64,000 nucleotides of DNA, taken from NCBI RefSeq assembly GCF_027244095.1, contig NC_069657.1, positions 143,650,857 to 143,714,856 on the forward strand, read 5' to 3'. Of this stretch, positions 26,501 through 40,400 are shown one piece after another. A program made the translations under genes and the position numbers. The notes beneath the pieces were generated by a model, which worked only from the letters and a program-made list of their open reading frames with translations, was not told where the DNA came from and did no database searches. Source of the DNA: Hemicordylus capensis (Eukaryota > Chordata > Lepidosauria > Squamata > Cordylidae). Position 1 is the stretch's first letter, and each line of letters opens with the position of its first letter.

Positions 26501-29500
26501 GTCATCGCCAAATGCGATGTCATATGCCAGTTGGTGCCTTCTCTGTGTGAGGAAGTGTTATTGGGAAGCAGCATCATGACTGGTGGGTAGCAGTGGACTC
26601 CCTTCTTAGAGGGGACATCCCACTTCAATATCTTCTTTCTCATTTCCTGTTATTGTAACACAGGAAAACCAAAATAATTTCAGCAAAAATACCACTGTGT
26701 CTCAACAGTGATTCATCAGTGTGCAAGGTGATCCCTAAGCATGTTTCCCAGTAGTTAGTCCCGTTGACTTAAATTGAGATTTATCTCTAGAAAGTGTGCT
26801 TGGGATTGCACCCTAAAGCTTCAGTTGATTCATCTGCCTATTGAACAGATTCAGGCTTGTAACCCTAAAATACAGGCAATTATTGCTTAATTTGCATGGC
26901 ATCCATAACAGATACCAATTGTTCTTGGTGCAGAATGTTGATTTCTTTAGCACAGCTTTATTGTAAGCCCTGTCTTCATGCCTTCTGGGCTCAGTTTTCA
27001 CAAATAGCAGATGAGGAGGTACACCTATTTCTGGACTGTACTGGGTCAGACTATATGAGGACTGACATGATGGAATACTCTTCCATTACAACCCCCCCCC
27101 CCAACCCCTTGCATATAGAAGATGATGTGGTCATTCACACAATAAAAAACTGTGTTCTACCCATATGTGGGCGCTGTGTGTACTCTGTTTTTGGTTGTGT
27201 GGAAGCAAGGTAAGAGGAAAACGTGGGTGGAAGTGATTGTATGGAAGCCAAGTAGGAGGAAAAGCTACCCAGGTTTTCCTCCTACCTTGCCTCCACACAA
27301 CCGAAAACTGGGAGCATACATAGCTCCCAAACCAGGATGGACCACTATGTGTCAGAGATAATGGTTTTCCTCTGGCATGCTAGTTTTCTGTGCATGGGGA
27401 ATGAAAAACAAAATCTGAAGGGTATGCAGACATGTGAGCCTCCATCTACAGTTTGAAGAAGAGGTCTGTCCAAGAAGCAGGTGTACTTCCTCATCTGCTG
27501 GTATTCAAACAAGGCCTTGATTGCTACCCATATTTGGGGGCCCATCTGTCCGCAATAAGTCCTTTTGAGACCACCACCAAAGGCACAGGTGCCTGTTTTG
27601 TTCTGTACCTGTCTTCCAGCCCTGCTAGTTCTCTGAGTGTTTCTCTCTTTGAGACTTTGCATGTGCTCTTTGAATTGGTGAAGTTAGCAGCAGATGCTTT
27701 TGATGGCATCTTACTTTGAGAACATATTTGGTCCCTGAATGTTAAGCAAGTAAACTAGTGCAGAACAACATGAGGCAACTCAGCCCTACAGGCTCAAACA
27801 TCTCTCTTCTCTGTATGTGTGTGTCTCTTTTCCAAGTTTAGGGTGTGTGATCCCCACCAGTACAGGGATGTGTTTGTGTGTTTGTGCACGTGCATGTAGC
27901 TTGCCCTCATCTTGCCTGTGTAGGTATGGGATGTGTCCCGTGCAGGTGTTTGGAGGGGTGCCATGCCTTCTCCTCCCTGCTGTGTGAGATTCCAGTGAGT
28001 GCTGTTTTGAGGACACAGCCATGTGGGCGACATAGCCAGAGTGACCAGATGCCAAGGAGGGTAGGGCTCTTGCATCTCTCATCAACACAGTAGAAGAGAG
28101 GGGTTTGGGGCACGTGCAGCCCACCATCTGTGCCTGAGAGTAGCAGCACTTGCCAGAATTTCCTCTTCTATATGATTCAAGACAAAAGAGCCCTGTCCTC
28201 TTTTTGCCCCTGGTCATCACCGCAGCCCTGACAAAACCCGTGTTGCAAGGTGCGTGTTCTGACCTTGGCAGCAACAGTGACCTTTCTCTTTCCTGGTGAG
28301 TTCGTCCGAGTCATGTCAAAGCAGTCCACGCTGGCAGAAAGATAAGGGGGAAGGCAGAAGGAAGGGGGGAGAGGCTTATCCTGAGGGAGAACTGACCTGT
28401 AGCAGCCACCTGGTGCTTACCTCCCTCCTTTGCATAGAGCTTTGTGCTTCATTGCACAAATCCTGGGGATCAGGGAGGCCCTGCTCATTTCCACTTGCTT
28501 TCCAGAACATTTGGGGAGCAGTGCTTACTTCCCATTCTCCAGTTAGGTCACATTGCCTTTTTGTAGAGGCAGGCACAACACCCACAGAGCACAGGTCAGG
28601 TGGGGAGTTGGCAGCCAATGAGAATGCAGGATTGAATGCCATGCCTCTCATTTCCCCATGCCTGAGGCAAGGGCATATGTTAAAGAACTGGAGCGGGCTG
28701 GGACACCCTGTACTCCTCTGTTTACCAAAGCCAAAGGGCTGGTTGGCATAATGCCGGCTCCAAAGACAGCATTTGGAGTAAAATATTTACTCCAAAGGAA
28801 CAACCCCAATTAAAGCACACTTCCTCGGAAGTGCATCCTGTAGATTTGGGGGCACCTTCCTTCTGACTGTGTGTGCTCAGGGTTGCACTGTTCTCTCCCC
28901 ATCCTGCATGTATAATGTTCAAAGAGGAATTTCCTTGGCTTGAAACCAGTTTAACTTACCCCTACACCACACACATATCAGGGAATCTTAACTCTGCACA
29001 ACTCTCTCCTGATAAGAAGGTGAATTTTGGTTGCTTTTTTGGAATGTTTGAGGCACGGGCTTCTTAGCAGCCCCTGCTCCTGTGCCCTGGACAGCAGCTT
29101 GATCTGCAGACATTAGAAGGCAATAATGTCGTGGATGTGAAAAATGGTCAAATCCCTTCTGTTGTGGATTTTTAAAACTGGAGTAACTACCACTCTCTGG
29201 TTCTCTGCCTGTTGCAGCTAACATCTATACAGTCATTGTCATATACCACACCCATGAATTGAAAGAAATAAAATCCACTTTGAATAGCTCTGGACAGAAG
29301 TTGGTTAAAGCATTTTAGCTTATTAAGCTGTGATAAATTATGCTCAGTCTTAAAAGAGTGAGCAGTGGGGGTGGGAGAGAGGGTGCCCCCCCTTTCAATA
29401 AAAGAGCAAGTTAAAAAATAAGAATATGTCCCTTTCACGACAAATGAAATTGAAGAATGGGGCAAAGGAAGGCTCTTGAGAGGAGAATTTGAAAAATGAG

Positions 29501-31375
29501 AGACTCTTACCTTTTGGTGTCTGAAATCTGGTATCCATTATGGTCTGTAGAGCTAATAATGGATTTCCATGATTTTCTCTGGGACTTAAAATTGAATAAA
29601 GAGTTCCTGAAAATAAAGGATCCTGGCATTTGACTTAATTGGTTGTAAAATGATTGGGTGTGTGTGTGTGTGTGTTTTGTTTCTGGTTCTGAGCTGCTTT
29701 GGGGGTCACAATGTGACTAAAAAGTGGCATTTAAATGCGTATGTAAGTAGTAAATAAACCCAAAGAAAAGCCAAAAAGCCAGGGGGGCGGGGTTGAAAAG
29801 CATGGGGCTGAGCATTTCTGCTAACTGCTTTCTCACTTTCTCTTAGCTGCCCAATATGTTTGGGAATCTCCGTTCTACCTTCATGGCACTCATGATTGGT
29901 TCATATGCTTCCTCTGCCGTTACTTTTCCTGGTGTCAAGGTATGTTTTTAGAATAGGAACATAGGAAACATAGGAAACTGCCATATACTGAGTCAGACCA
30001 TTGGTCTATCTAGCTCAGTATTGTCTTCACAGACTGGCAGTGGCTTCTCCCAGGTTGCAGGCAGGAATCTCTCTCAGCCCTATCTTGGAGAAGCCAGGGA
30101 GGGAACTTGAAACCTTCTGCTCTTCCCAGAGCGGCTTCATCCCCTGAGGGGAATATCTTGCAGTGCTCACACATCAAGTCTCCCATTCAGATGCAACCAG
30201 GGCAGACCCTGCTTAGCTATGGGGACAAGTCATGCTTGCTACCACAAGACCAGCTCTCCTGAGGTTGGAATAGGATGTGGTAAGCTTGAAGCAACTAATT
30301 TGCCTGGTGCAGTGCCCTCTTTTACTAGGCATCCAAGAGCCCCAGATCTAGGTTTATGTGCTTCTTTTCTGGCTGAAGGAGTTAATTCACTTACAAGTGG
30401 TACAGAGGTACAGAAAGGTTTTCTTTAGCAGAAGTCTTAGGCTGGCAAAGGGAGGCAGGGCAGGGCAACATCCAGAGAGCACGATCCCTGTCCCAGGAGG
30501 GGTGGATTTGTACATTTTGTGGGGGGTGGGGTGAAGCATGAGTCATTCATGCTCTGTCTGTCATAGCTCGTACATCTCATGCAAAGAGGTGGAATGCAGG
30601 TTTCCTCTGTGGCAGAATGCACATTCTCCAATGCATAGATGGAAAGCATCTCTCTGCAAGAGGGATGCATGCTCCTCCCTGCACATGAATCCCTCCATGC
30701 TTCCTCCCTTGCTGCTTTGGTAGAATGTCCAAAGCCACCCGAGGTCTCCTTCACTGCCCTCTCCACTGTTCCATCCCTCCCTTCTCATGTCTCCTGTTCC
30801 ATCGCTGTCAGTTGATCTATGACTCGGGAGTTTCCTTCATCACCATCATGTTCGTCTGGTTAGGCCTGGGTAGCCTCATCTTCCTCAACTGCTTGATCAA
30901 TTGGCCCACAGAGTCCTTCCCAGCTCCCGAGGAGGTCACCTACACGTAAGTAGGAACCATGTGGCAATTCAGTCCTAAGAGGAAAAAGCTGCTCCTGTTC
31001 CTGTCCCATTGATCCAATTGCCAATAGACAGAAAGGGCAAAAATACTGGCCCTTGTGGGAGGAAATGCAGCTGTTCCAAGTACAGTCTGTAACTCTGTAC
31101 AGAGACCCTGTGTTGAGCAGAGGTTGGAATCATTTGGGGTTTCCTGTTCCCTGGCTGGCCCCTTAAGTAAGTCTTAACATGACAGGCAAATACACACACC
31201 ACACACATTGAGTAAGGCGCACCTTCTTCACAGACCCTTAACTCCCACAGGTGCAGTGACTAGCTAGTGGTCAGGTTTATTATTATTATTATTATTATTA
31301 TCTCTTGTTTATACAGTCAGACAGGTGTTATTGACTGGTTTGTTTTATCCAGACATCGTGTCCTTCCCAAGGACC

Positions 31376-31418
<43 letters not shown>

Positions 31419-34400
31419 TTGATTTCTATACTGCCCTTCAAAAAATGGCTCAAGGCAGTTTACACAGAGAAATAATAAATAAATAAGATGGATCCCTATC
31501 CCCAAAGGGCTCACATTCTAAAAAAAAAAAAGCAAGCTAGACACCAGCAACAGTCACTATATAGGGTTCACCTTTCCGCACACATTGGAAAATATTGTGC
31601 TGCTGCTGCTTGCTAGCCCATGCTGAAAGCCACATCCTGCATGAGGTGGTGGGTGCCAACAGATGGCTCATTGAAGAGGCTGCGGACCGGCTGTTTTTCT
31701 ACTGGCTACAGTATACCCATCAGTTGTGTGATGAGAGAGAACAGATATTCTAGTGTGAGGTGAGAAGGTTTGGACATACATATGCTGCATCCTGAAACGT
31801 GTTTTCAGGGCAGAGAATGTGTGTTCAAACGACTTCTACCATACTTGGATTAATATGTCTGTCTGCTCAGAATAGTCTATGGGTTTGGAGGCTCAGATCT
31901 CAACGAGCTGCTGTTACTCAACTATATACAGCTCATATTTGGGCCTAGGCCTACCGGGCTCTTCTGGAACACCTCTTGTTGCCTGTTGCACAACAACCCT
32001 TCTGGCTCCCTCGTCCTTCCTTCACCTCAGTTGCTTGCCAAACAGCAGAAACACCTACACTAAGGAGGCTTTGAGGAGGGAGAATCCCTTTCATCAGCTG
32101 CTATGAGGGGTAGGGTGGGGGAACCCCTAGATATTTACAGGAATACATTTCTAAGAGGTGTGCTTATTCCTGGAAGGCGGTGGGAAGGCTGTAGAGGGGG
32201 GCATCATCACGAGGATGTGACAAGTGGGGAGGAAGAGGTTAACTCTTTCCTCTCATGTTAGCTTCCAGCCTTAAATTGTGTCCCCAAAGCTATTTATGGC
32301 AAACAGCCACGGGGGGCGGGGAGGGGGCAAAATTAGCAGCTTGGGAAACGACTGTATGACACAACTTGTGGTGGGGAAATGTCATGCGGGGAGAGAGTTA
32401 ACTTCTCCCTCTCCACGTGCCACAGTCCCAACCAGTATCCGCCTCACCCCCACAGACTGTTCTGAGGATAAGGGCACCTTTTGGGAACACATTCTCACAA
32501 ACGTCTGGTTTGACTCCTAGTCAGACACCTTGTGTTACCATACGTGGGGTAACAGTTCTTGTGTAATGCTCTCTCCTCCCCATGATCCTGAACCAGGAAG
32601 AAGATCAAACTGAGCAGCCTGGCCCTCGATCACAAAGTGACCGGCGACCGGTTCTACATGTACGTGACTGCTGTGGGGCAGCGGCTGAGTCAGAAAGCGC
32701 CCCATCTAGAGAAGCATGGATCTCTGCAGGACCTTCGCCAAGGGGCCACAGAGTCCTCCCAGCGTGAGTGTGCCTAGCTGTACCCCCTCACAGCACAGTG
32801 GCTGCTTAGCCCTGTTCAGGGAGTGGGGAGGCTTCTTCCCCGTGGAGCAAAACTTTCCATTCGGTGTGGCATCTGCCTCGCCTTTCAAAGCTCTTCCCAG
32901 GCGGTGTAGAGGGCCGGGGGCATTCTGGAGGGTTCAAGGCTTCTTGAGGGTTGGAACTACTATAGCTCATGGATCCAGCACTGAGCTTTATCCTTGGCAG
33001 CTGCTTTCTCCTTGGACCTGTTGCATCAGTCAAGCTTATTGCTGGCAGTGGTTGGCCACAACTGAGAGTAGGCCTGGCATCTGGCTCCATCTGTTGGGAG
33101 AAAATAGAACTTGCACTTTTCATTTGGCATTCGTCCTGATATCATCTTGCAAGGAAAATAACCTCCTTTGTCTATTCCAGGGAGTGTCCTCATAATGGGA
33201 AGAAGGCTTTAAACAACATAAAGGGGCTGGAATATGCTCTAGTTCCTGGCAGAAATAAGGATGGAGCTCATTTCCAGTTCAAACCACTGTTCTGCTTACA
33301 AGAACCTACTGTCTTGTCGTCAGGCACAATGAATTAACTGTGTACTGTACCCTTAATGAGGACAGCCCCCAGTTCCAGACTTGCTCCCCCACTTCCTAAG
33401 GGCAAAACTACACATGATGATAAATTCTTATCTAAGAGATGGGCTTAAAACTGGAAATGTCTCCTCTTTGACAAAAAGCAGTCGGTCATAGGAAGGCCAT
33501 GGCATGTGGGGAGTGGGGCCTAACATTCCCCTTCCATACCATTTTCTCACAGAAAATCACTCCCTGAAGTGGCCACTTGTCCCAGAAGCAGCTCTTTGCA
33601 ATGTGTGCCTGCGCACGTGTGTGCACATGCATGTGTGGAGGGGAGATTTTGTTTAAAACAAAACAAAACCCCATCCCTTTATGCCTTGATCATAATCCAG
33701 ATCAGTCCCCGCCCCGCTGCCCAATGGCTCCTTTTTGTCAAAAAAGAGACACTTCCAGTTTTAAGCCCATCTTTTAATCACAGGTTTTTTCACAATGTAT
33801 AGTTTGGCCCTGAAATTAGTAGAAACCCTGCTGCAGACGTGGGTTTAGGAGTCTTGCCAGGGAGCTGTATATAACCTTGTTATTTATGATATCCTTTTTT
33901 CATATGAATCCAAGGATGCTTAAAGGTAAAGCCTGCCGTCGTGTCATTGTTGACTCCTGGCGACCACAGAGCCTTGTGGTTGTCTTTGGTAGAATACAGG
34001 AGGGGTTTACCATTGCCATCTCCTGTGCAGTGTGAGACGATGCCTTTCAGCATCTTCCTGTATCGCTGCGGCCCGCTATAGGTACCAGCAGGGATTTGAA
34101 CCGTCAACCTCAAGGATGCTTACAGCAGCGTTAAAACCACTGTGTAAATATAAAGCATAATTTATCTAAAATCTGTTTAAAAGTGCTCGTCTAAGAGAAC
34201 ACAAACCAAATAATCTAAACAACTGAGAGGAGAGATTAAGTCACCACTGGATTAAAAGAGAAATGGGAAGTTTGTTGGAATAACAGGTTTTTAATATGAT
34301 GCTGAAATATCAACAAGATGGATGCCAGCTGAATTTCTTGAATTCTACAGGGCAGGGGCAACCCAACCACTGAAAAGGTCCTCTCCCACATGGCTGCCAA

Positions 34401-37400
34401 CCGAGCCTCCGAAGGAGATGACAAATTTAGAGACTACTCTAAATTTTTAATGGGGTGGGTAGATTCATGTGGGAGCCCTTCAGGTTAAGTTAAGGTTAAA
34501 TCAGTGAAATTGACACTGTAGCCCTGTTCAGACATTATGCTGTATGTGCATACAGGTGTCTGTGCAAATGTACATGTTTTGGTGTGACTGACTGTACATG
34601 CATTCACTTTAAAAAGCGAACCTGGGTATAGACCCTCTCAAATGCATGGTACAGATAGGAAGTGCACTACTAGACATGTGTTCATCATAACATATGGAAC
34701 ACTATATGTACATATAGATCTGTATATGCATATACTGTACACAGATTGTCCTTGCATTGAACACAACATGTGAATAGGCTAGAGTGGAACCATAATTCAG
34801 TAGTCAAGGTTTAACATACAACACAACCCCCTTTCTCTTCTCTTACAGAACACACACATCTTGAGTCCTGGAAATCCTTCTTTATCTACTGAAGGCTGCT
34901 TTCTTTCAGGAGCTGGTATTAACCCCTAACTTTTAGCCTTTCCAGCTGAAACCATTGCTCTGCTATGAGAGATGGATTCCTGACACAGTGCAGAGATTCT
35001 CTCACCAGTTTTGTGGGAAAGCATAAAGCTAGGAAGCATCACATACACACACTGGTTCTTCTGGGCACTGTGTCACAGCGTGATAGCAACAGTCTATATT
35101 TCTCTTCTCTTGGTTGCAGACTCCATCCCCTTTTGCCACAGCGTCTGCTCCCCCATTTTCCTGTGGAGTCTCATTACAATGGGTATGACCCAGCTGCGTG
35201 TCATATTCTACATGGCAGCCATGAACAAGATGCTGGAGTTCCAGGTGACGGGTGGCATGGAGAATGGTGAGGACTCTACCTGAGGTTTAAATAACAGAGG
35301 TGGATCAATGTATGGATTTTGTGAAAAGAAGAAATGGCATTTTCTCATTGGTTTCTATAATTGATACATGGAACCTATTTGTGATACATTGAAATGCACA
35401 TTGCATTTTTATATCAGGGAACAGAACTGTCTCTCTATAAAATTACATATTTTTATACCGCCTGATATGTAAATCTCTAGGCAGTGTACATAAAAGATAA
35501 TTTTTTAAAAGGACTGCATCAGGCAGCCAGGAGCTAATTAGCAGGACAGGAGAAAAAGAAAAGGGGTAGAGAATAAATGAGTCAGGAGGCTGAGAGAAGC
35601 AGAGCTTATAGAGAATAAAAATGTTATTTATTATCTAATAAATTTATATCCTGCCTCACTGGGGACCTTTTTGAGGAGGCTCTGTGGGATTGCTAGAGGA
35701 ATGCATCTGTTTGTGTGGGTGGGGAGAGGGTGATGTGCCAGCTACTGTGATTCAGTCTTCTTTCTTTTCTTGGGCTTTCCAGTATCAGTGGAGCTGAAGG
35801 ATGAAGCTGAAAAAACAGGTAGGAGTCCTCATAGGCTGAGCCCCATTCAGAGCTCTCAAAGTGATATATCTCTATGTGATATATATTGGTAAATATACTC
35901 TACATTCAGCTCTCTGCCTGCCCTGCCTCTGAGTTGGGAACTTCCATTTCCTAGAAAACAAACCATAGAGAAGAGATGCCTCCACCGTTTAAACTCAAGC
36001 TCCTGTTCTGAGATCAAGGCCCCTTAGCAGCCCAGCCTTCTTCCAGGGTCCTTCTAACCCGCCACTGCTATCTGTGTCCAGTCTGGAGTTGCAGCTGTGC
36101 TTTGGTCTTTCTGCTGTCTGAAAGTGTATGCGTTGCACAAGCAGTGACAAGTTGGCACAAAGCACAGACAGCTGTTGGCTGGGGTGGATTTCTGCCATAT
36201 ACACAGAGGGGCTGCTGAGGGGCCTTGATTTCAGAACAGGGGCTTGAGTTTGAAAAGTGGAAAAAATAATTTTTGTAGCAATAGGGTTTTTGTAGGTTAC
36301 CTCTAACTTACCTCTGCTTCCTGTGTCCAGCTTGGAGGGTCAGACATTTTGCAGCTCTTTGACATAGAGGAAATTATCCTGAAAAGTATTAATCAAGCAG
36401 AGATCTGCCATTATAGCAAAATTTGAATGTTGAGGGATCAACATCACAACTTGACTTGCAAGAGGTGCCTTGACTTGCAAGTGGAGAGGTTGGAAATGGA
36501 AGCAGAAGTTTCCTTTTGTGGGTGAATATGATTTTTTAAAATGCTTTTTCCAGTATAATTGACATTGCTAGGAGGTGGGCAAGTTTATCTGTGTCAGCTG
36601 ATTATGCAGCTGAAGAAAGTGAGGGAAGGCCAACTCAGGAGCAGACTAGATCATCTTAGAGCTACAGAATGGGAAGCAGGGACAAAGATGAAAATACGAA
36701 ATCATCAGCTCAAGCTGATGAATCCACGCTGTGTGGGCAAGCTGGTCAATTAGCAAATTCTCTCTACTCTGCATGCACCACCATGTGTGCATGTACAGGG
36801 TTTTCTTCATTATTTACTTGTTCATATATTTTGTCCCATCCTACATTCAGGGAGAGTAATATACATAGGAGTTCCCAGGTGGCTACCTGGTCAGGTACCA
36901 GGCAGATCCAGTCCTGCTTAGCTTCAGGGATGGAACTCTAGCTGGGCCTTCAGACTATGTTTCTCTTTTTGTTGGATAGTCGGCTTCTACTCCTCCATTT
37001 TTGGGGTCATGCAGTTACTGTGCCTTTTCACTTGCCCCTTCATTGGCTATGTGATGGATTGGCACATGAAGGACTGTGTGGATAGCCCAGGAAACGTGGG
37101 CTCCATGGCATCTGACAGGTAAGTTTCTGATCCTACATTTCAAAAGTAGCATGTAGCGAGAGACTGCTTTGAGTGCTGCTGGTGTGGCGATCTTGGTGCA
37201 CTCACAAGAGCTGATTGCTTCCTCTCCTTTTTCTAGGACTGGGGGGAAAGGGAAGTCTAAAGTTCGCTACCGTAAGATCCAAAAGCTCACCAATGCTATC
37301 CGTGCCTTTGTCATCACCAATCTGCTGCTGGTGGGGTTTGGTACCACTTGTCTGATCAACAGTCTCCCTCTACAGGTAACTCCTGCCCTGCTGCTCATCT

Positions 37401-40400
37401 ATCCCCGATGCTCCTTGTCATATTGCCCCTCGCCCCCTGACAGTGCCCTGTTGCTGCTGCAGTGTTATTTCATGCCTTCATAGTCTCCTGACCCTTCCTT
37501 TCATTATAATGGACTGTGTTTACTTCCTTCTCTTCCCCCCCCTTCTTCACAGTATGTGACCTTCATCCTTCACACCATGGTTCGTGGCTTCTTCCATTCT
37601 GCCTGTGGAGGCCTCTATGCTGCTGTGTGAGTTATGCCACAGTATGGAATCACTTTCTGCTTCCTTGCTTCTGAATGGAGGGTGGGGATTTGGCCTAGTT
37701 TATGAACCTTCTGAGGGAGGAAGTCCAGGCCCATGGGCTAAAGAAGGCCTTCTTTCCAACCTGACTTCTGGCATCTTCTGATTTGGACATAACCAGCTTT
37801 GGGTCTGGCTTCAGTTCCTCCTCACCTGGCTATGCGGGCAGGGTGCAAGACAGGGGGGTGGGAAGAGAAACAAAGAAGGGTGCCCAGAACTCCTTGTCAC
37901 TCCTAATAGCAGCTTCCTTTCCAGAGTTGCAGAGCAAAATAGCAGTGTTGGGGTGCATTGCTGCCATCCCTTAGGCTCTAGCAGAACTACCTGGTAGCTG
38001 AAGTGAGAACTTGCTCTACCCCACTTCCAGGCTCCTAGTGGTGAGAAGTCCTGGGACTGTGCCAACAGATTTCATTTATTTGGGATGAGAATGCCCTAGA
38101 AATTTGTGATCTTTTTAGAGTACTTGCAGGGTTGTATCTGTTCCAGTCAAATGTCCTTCCTCCAGGGTGCACCCAGTTCTTAGCTAGGTCCATCCAGCTA
38201 AAATCTCTCTGACTCTGACCTTTCCCACATCAGGCCTTTCCTAAGAATGGATTCCAGTTGTTTGCTCATTTAGGTCTGTGAATCCATGTGGCAGTGCTGC
38301 CAAGCAATTGCACTCCCATGTTTTCCCTGTTCTTATCCCTTTTTTCCTTCCCCTCTGACTGCCTTGTGACAGTTTTGAGGGGCATTTAAAGCTCAGCTCT
38401 GTACTGTATGGGCAGACAAGCAAAATTATTCTATGTGGGGGAGTGGGCAATGATGCAATTAGTGATGTAGCTAGTGACTGAAATAAAAATATTAAAGAAA
38501 GCACAGGAAAGCTGTGGTGCTGGCAGCCTGAAGGTTGAAGGCTGTGGAGGGGAGAGGAAAGAGGCAGTGGTGTGTTTTTTGGGGGGCGGGGGGGGAGTGA
38601 TATATCTTTATTCCTTTACATCTGCATATAGGAAACTGCCCTATACTGACCCAGACCATTGGTCCATCTATCTCAGTATTGTCTACAAAGATCAAGAGTG
38701 GCTTTCCGAGGTTTCAGGCAGGACTCTTGCTCAGCCCTACCTGGAGATGCCAGGGATTGAACCTGGGGCCTTCTGCATGCAAGTAGATGCTGTATCACAG
38801 CTATGGCCCCATCCCCTAAAGGACTATCTTACAGCAGACCTTGCGCTTAGTTACCCATCCAAAAGTAGTTATCCATCCAAATGCAAACCAAGGTGAACCA
38901 TGCTTAACAAATGGGACAATTCGTGTTTGCTACTACCAGACCAGCTCTCCACTCTGGAGAAATCATCTGTTCATCTGTTATTTTCCCTTCTTATGCAAGT
39001 GAAACACAAATATGCCCAGTGGAGCAGGAACCAAAGGCCAATCCCCCTCTTCTCCCTGGCACTCTGTCCCTTTAAGAATGGTCCCTCTGATGTCATAGTC
39101 ACCTGCAGGGTGGAAGTTGCTGGAGTGGAGCAACTGTGATTATTCTTTGCTTCTTGGTTCCCAGGCAAGCATATCTTGCGATTACTTGGGATTCAGTGGA
39201 TGACACTACAAAGTATTACTGTTTGAACAACCCTTGCCATGTCTGTCTCTGGCTCCGGTTCAGAACTGCACTGCCTTCCTTTCTGCTTCTGCCACACACC
39301 TACATTGACAGAACAATCTCAGATACCACCCCGCAAATAGATTCACCATTCAGGAAAAAATCCCCGGCCATTAACTCCCATGTGCCCTTGAGGAAATGTA
39401 ATTGCATCACCCCTGACTATTAGCAAGGAGGATCTGTCACCCAGCAGCTGGAACAGCATTAATATTTCAGTCAACTAAACATGTTTGTGTTGATTACTGA
39501 ATTGACAAGAGAATTCAGGGAGGGGGTGTAGGGAAACTCTGTCCTCTTTCCAAAGACCCCTGCATCCTCTCAGGAGCCACTGGGAAAACGTTGAGGGGGC
39601 ATGGGTCCAGCATGCCATCGGTGCTTTGCCTCAGGGCCTCCAACAATTTGGTGCTGACACTGCCTACTGTATCAGTTATCATGTATAAAGTAACCCAGCT
39701 CTGCCTGTTCAGAAGGTTGAAGGACTACGATCCTACAACAGCTAAGGAGAAGCCATTGGCTGGCTTTCTTCTCTCTGTTACTTCGTTATGTGGCCCCTAA
39801 TCTTCCCCAGCAGTTGGGAGTAGTAGGAGTAGGGAGAGTGTCAGGGTCCTGTCGCCGTAGCCTTCCTGCCAGGCATCTGGAGTCTACCCTGTTACCCCTG
39901 GGTGCCGTGACGGACCCCCGGCCAAGCCTGGCCGGCTCCTCCTGGCCCCTGCCTGAGTCCATCAAAGCGTTGGGCTAAAATGGCAAAATCTCACGGACCC
40001 GGGAGCAGGCTTGCAAGATCTTGGTGCGAGGCCTGGAGATCTTGCTAGAATTCCAGCGAGACTGGGGACTCTCATGAGACTACCAGCGAGATCTTGACTG
40101 TATATAAAGACTGGCTGGCCGGTGATGAGGGGCCAGTCTGGCTGGAGCTGCCCAGCAAGTGAGAGCTCCAGAATCCAAGGGCCTAAAGGGATAAGAGCAT
40201 TGTAACAGGGAGCCTGTGGTGCAAACAGGCGCCTGTGAGGAGGCGAGCTCAAGGGCTCTTTTTCTGAGGCTGGAGCCTAAGCCACCATGAACACAGGCTA
40301 CAAAGGGTGCCCGGCAGAAAATGAGCTGTGACTGAAAGCCAATTTATATTTTATATTATGGAAAGCCAAAACTATTGCTGTTTTTCATTAAAACTGTTGC

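Noticed and set aside
31317-31514. Small protein with an asparagine run
   Set aside because: The run is the translation of a TTA microsatellite at the tail of a LINE.
32806-33195. Open frames around SLC43A1 exon 7 on both strands
   Set aside because: They run into intron sequence beyond the exon 7 donor and match no known protein outside the exon.
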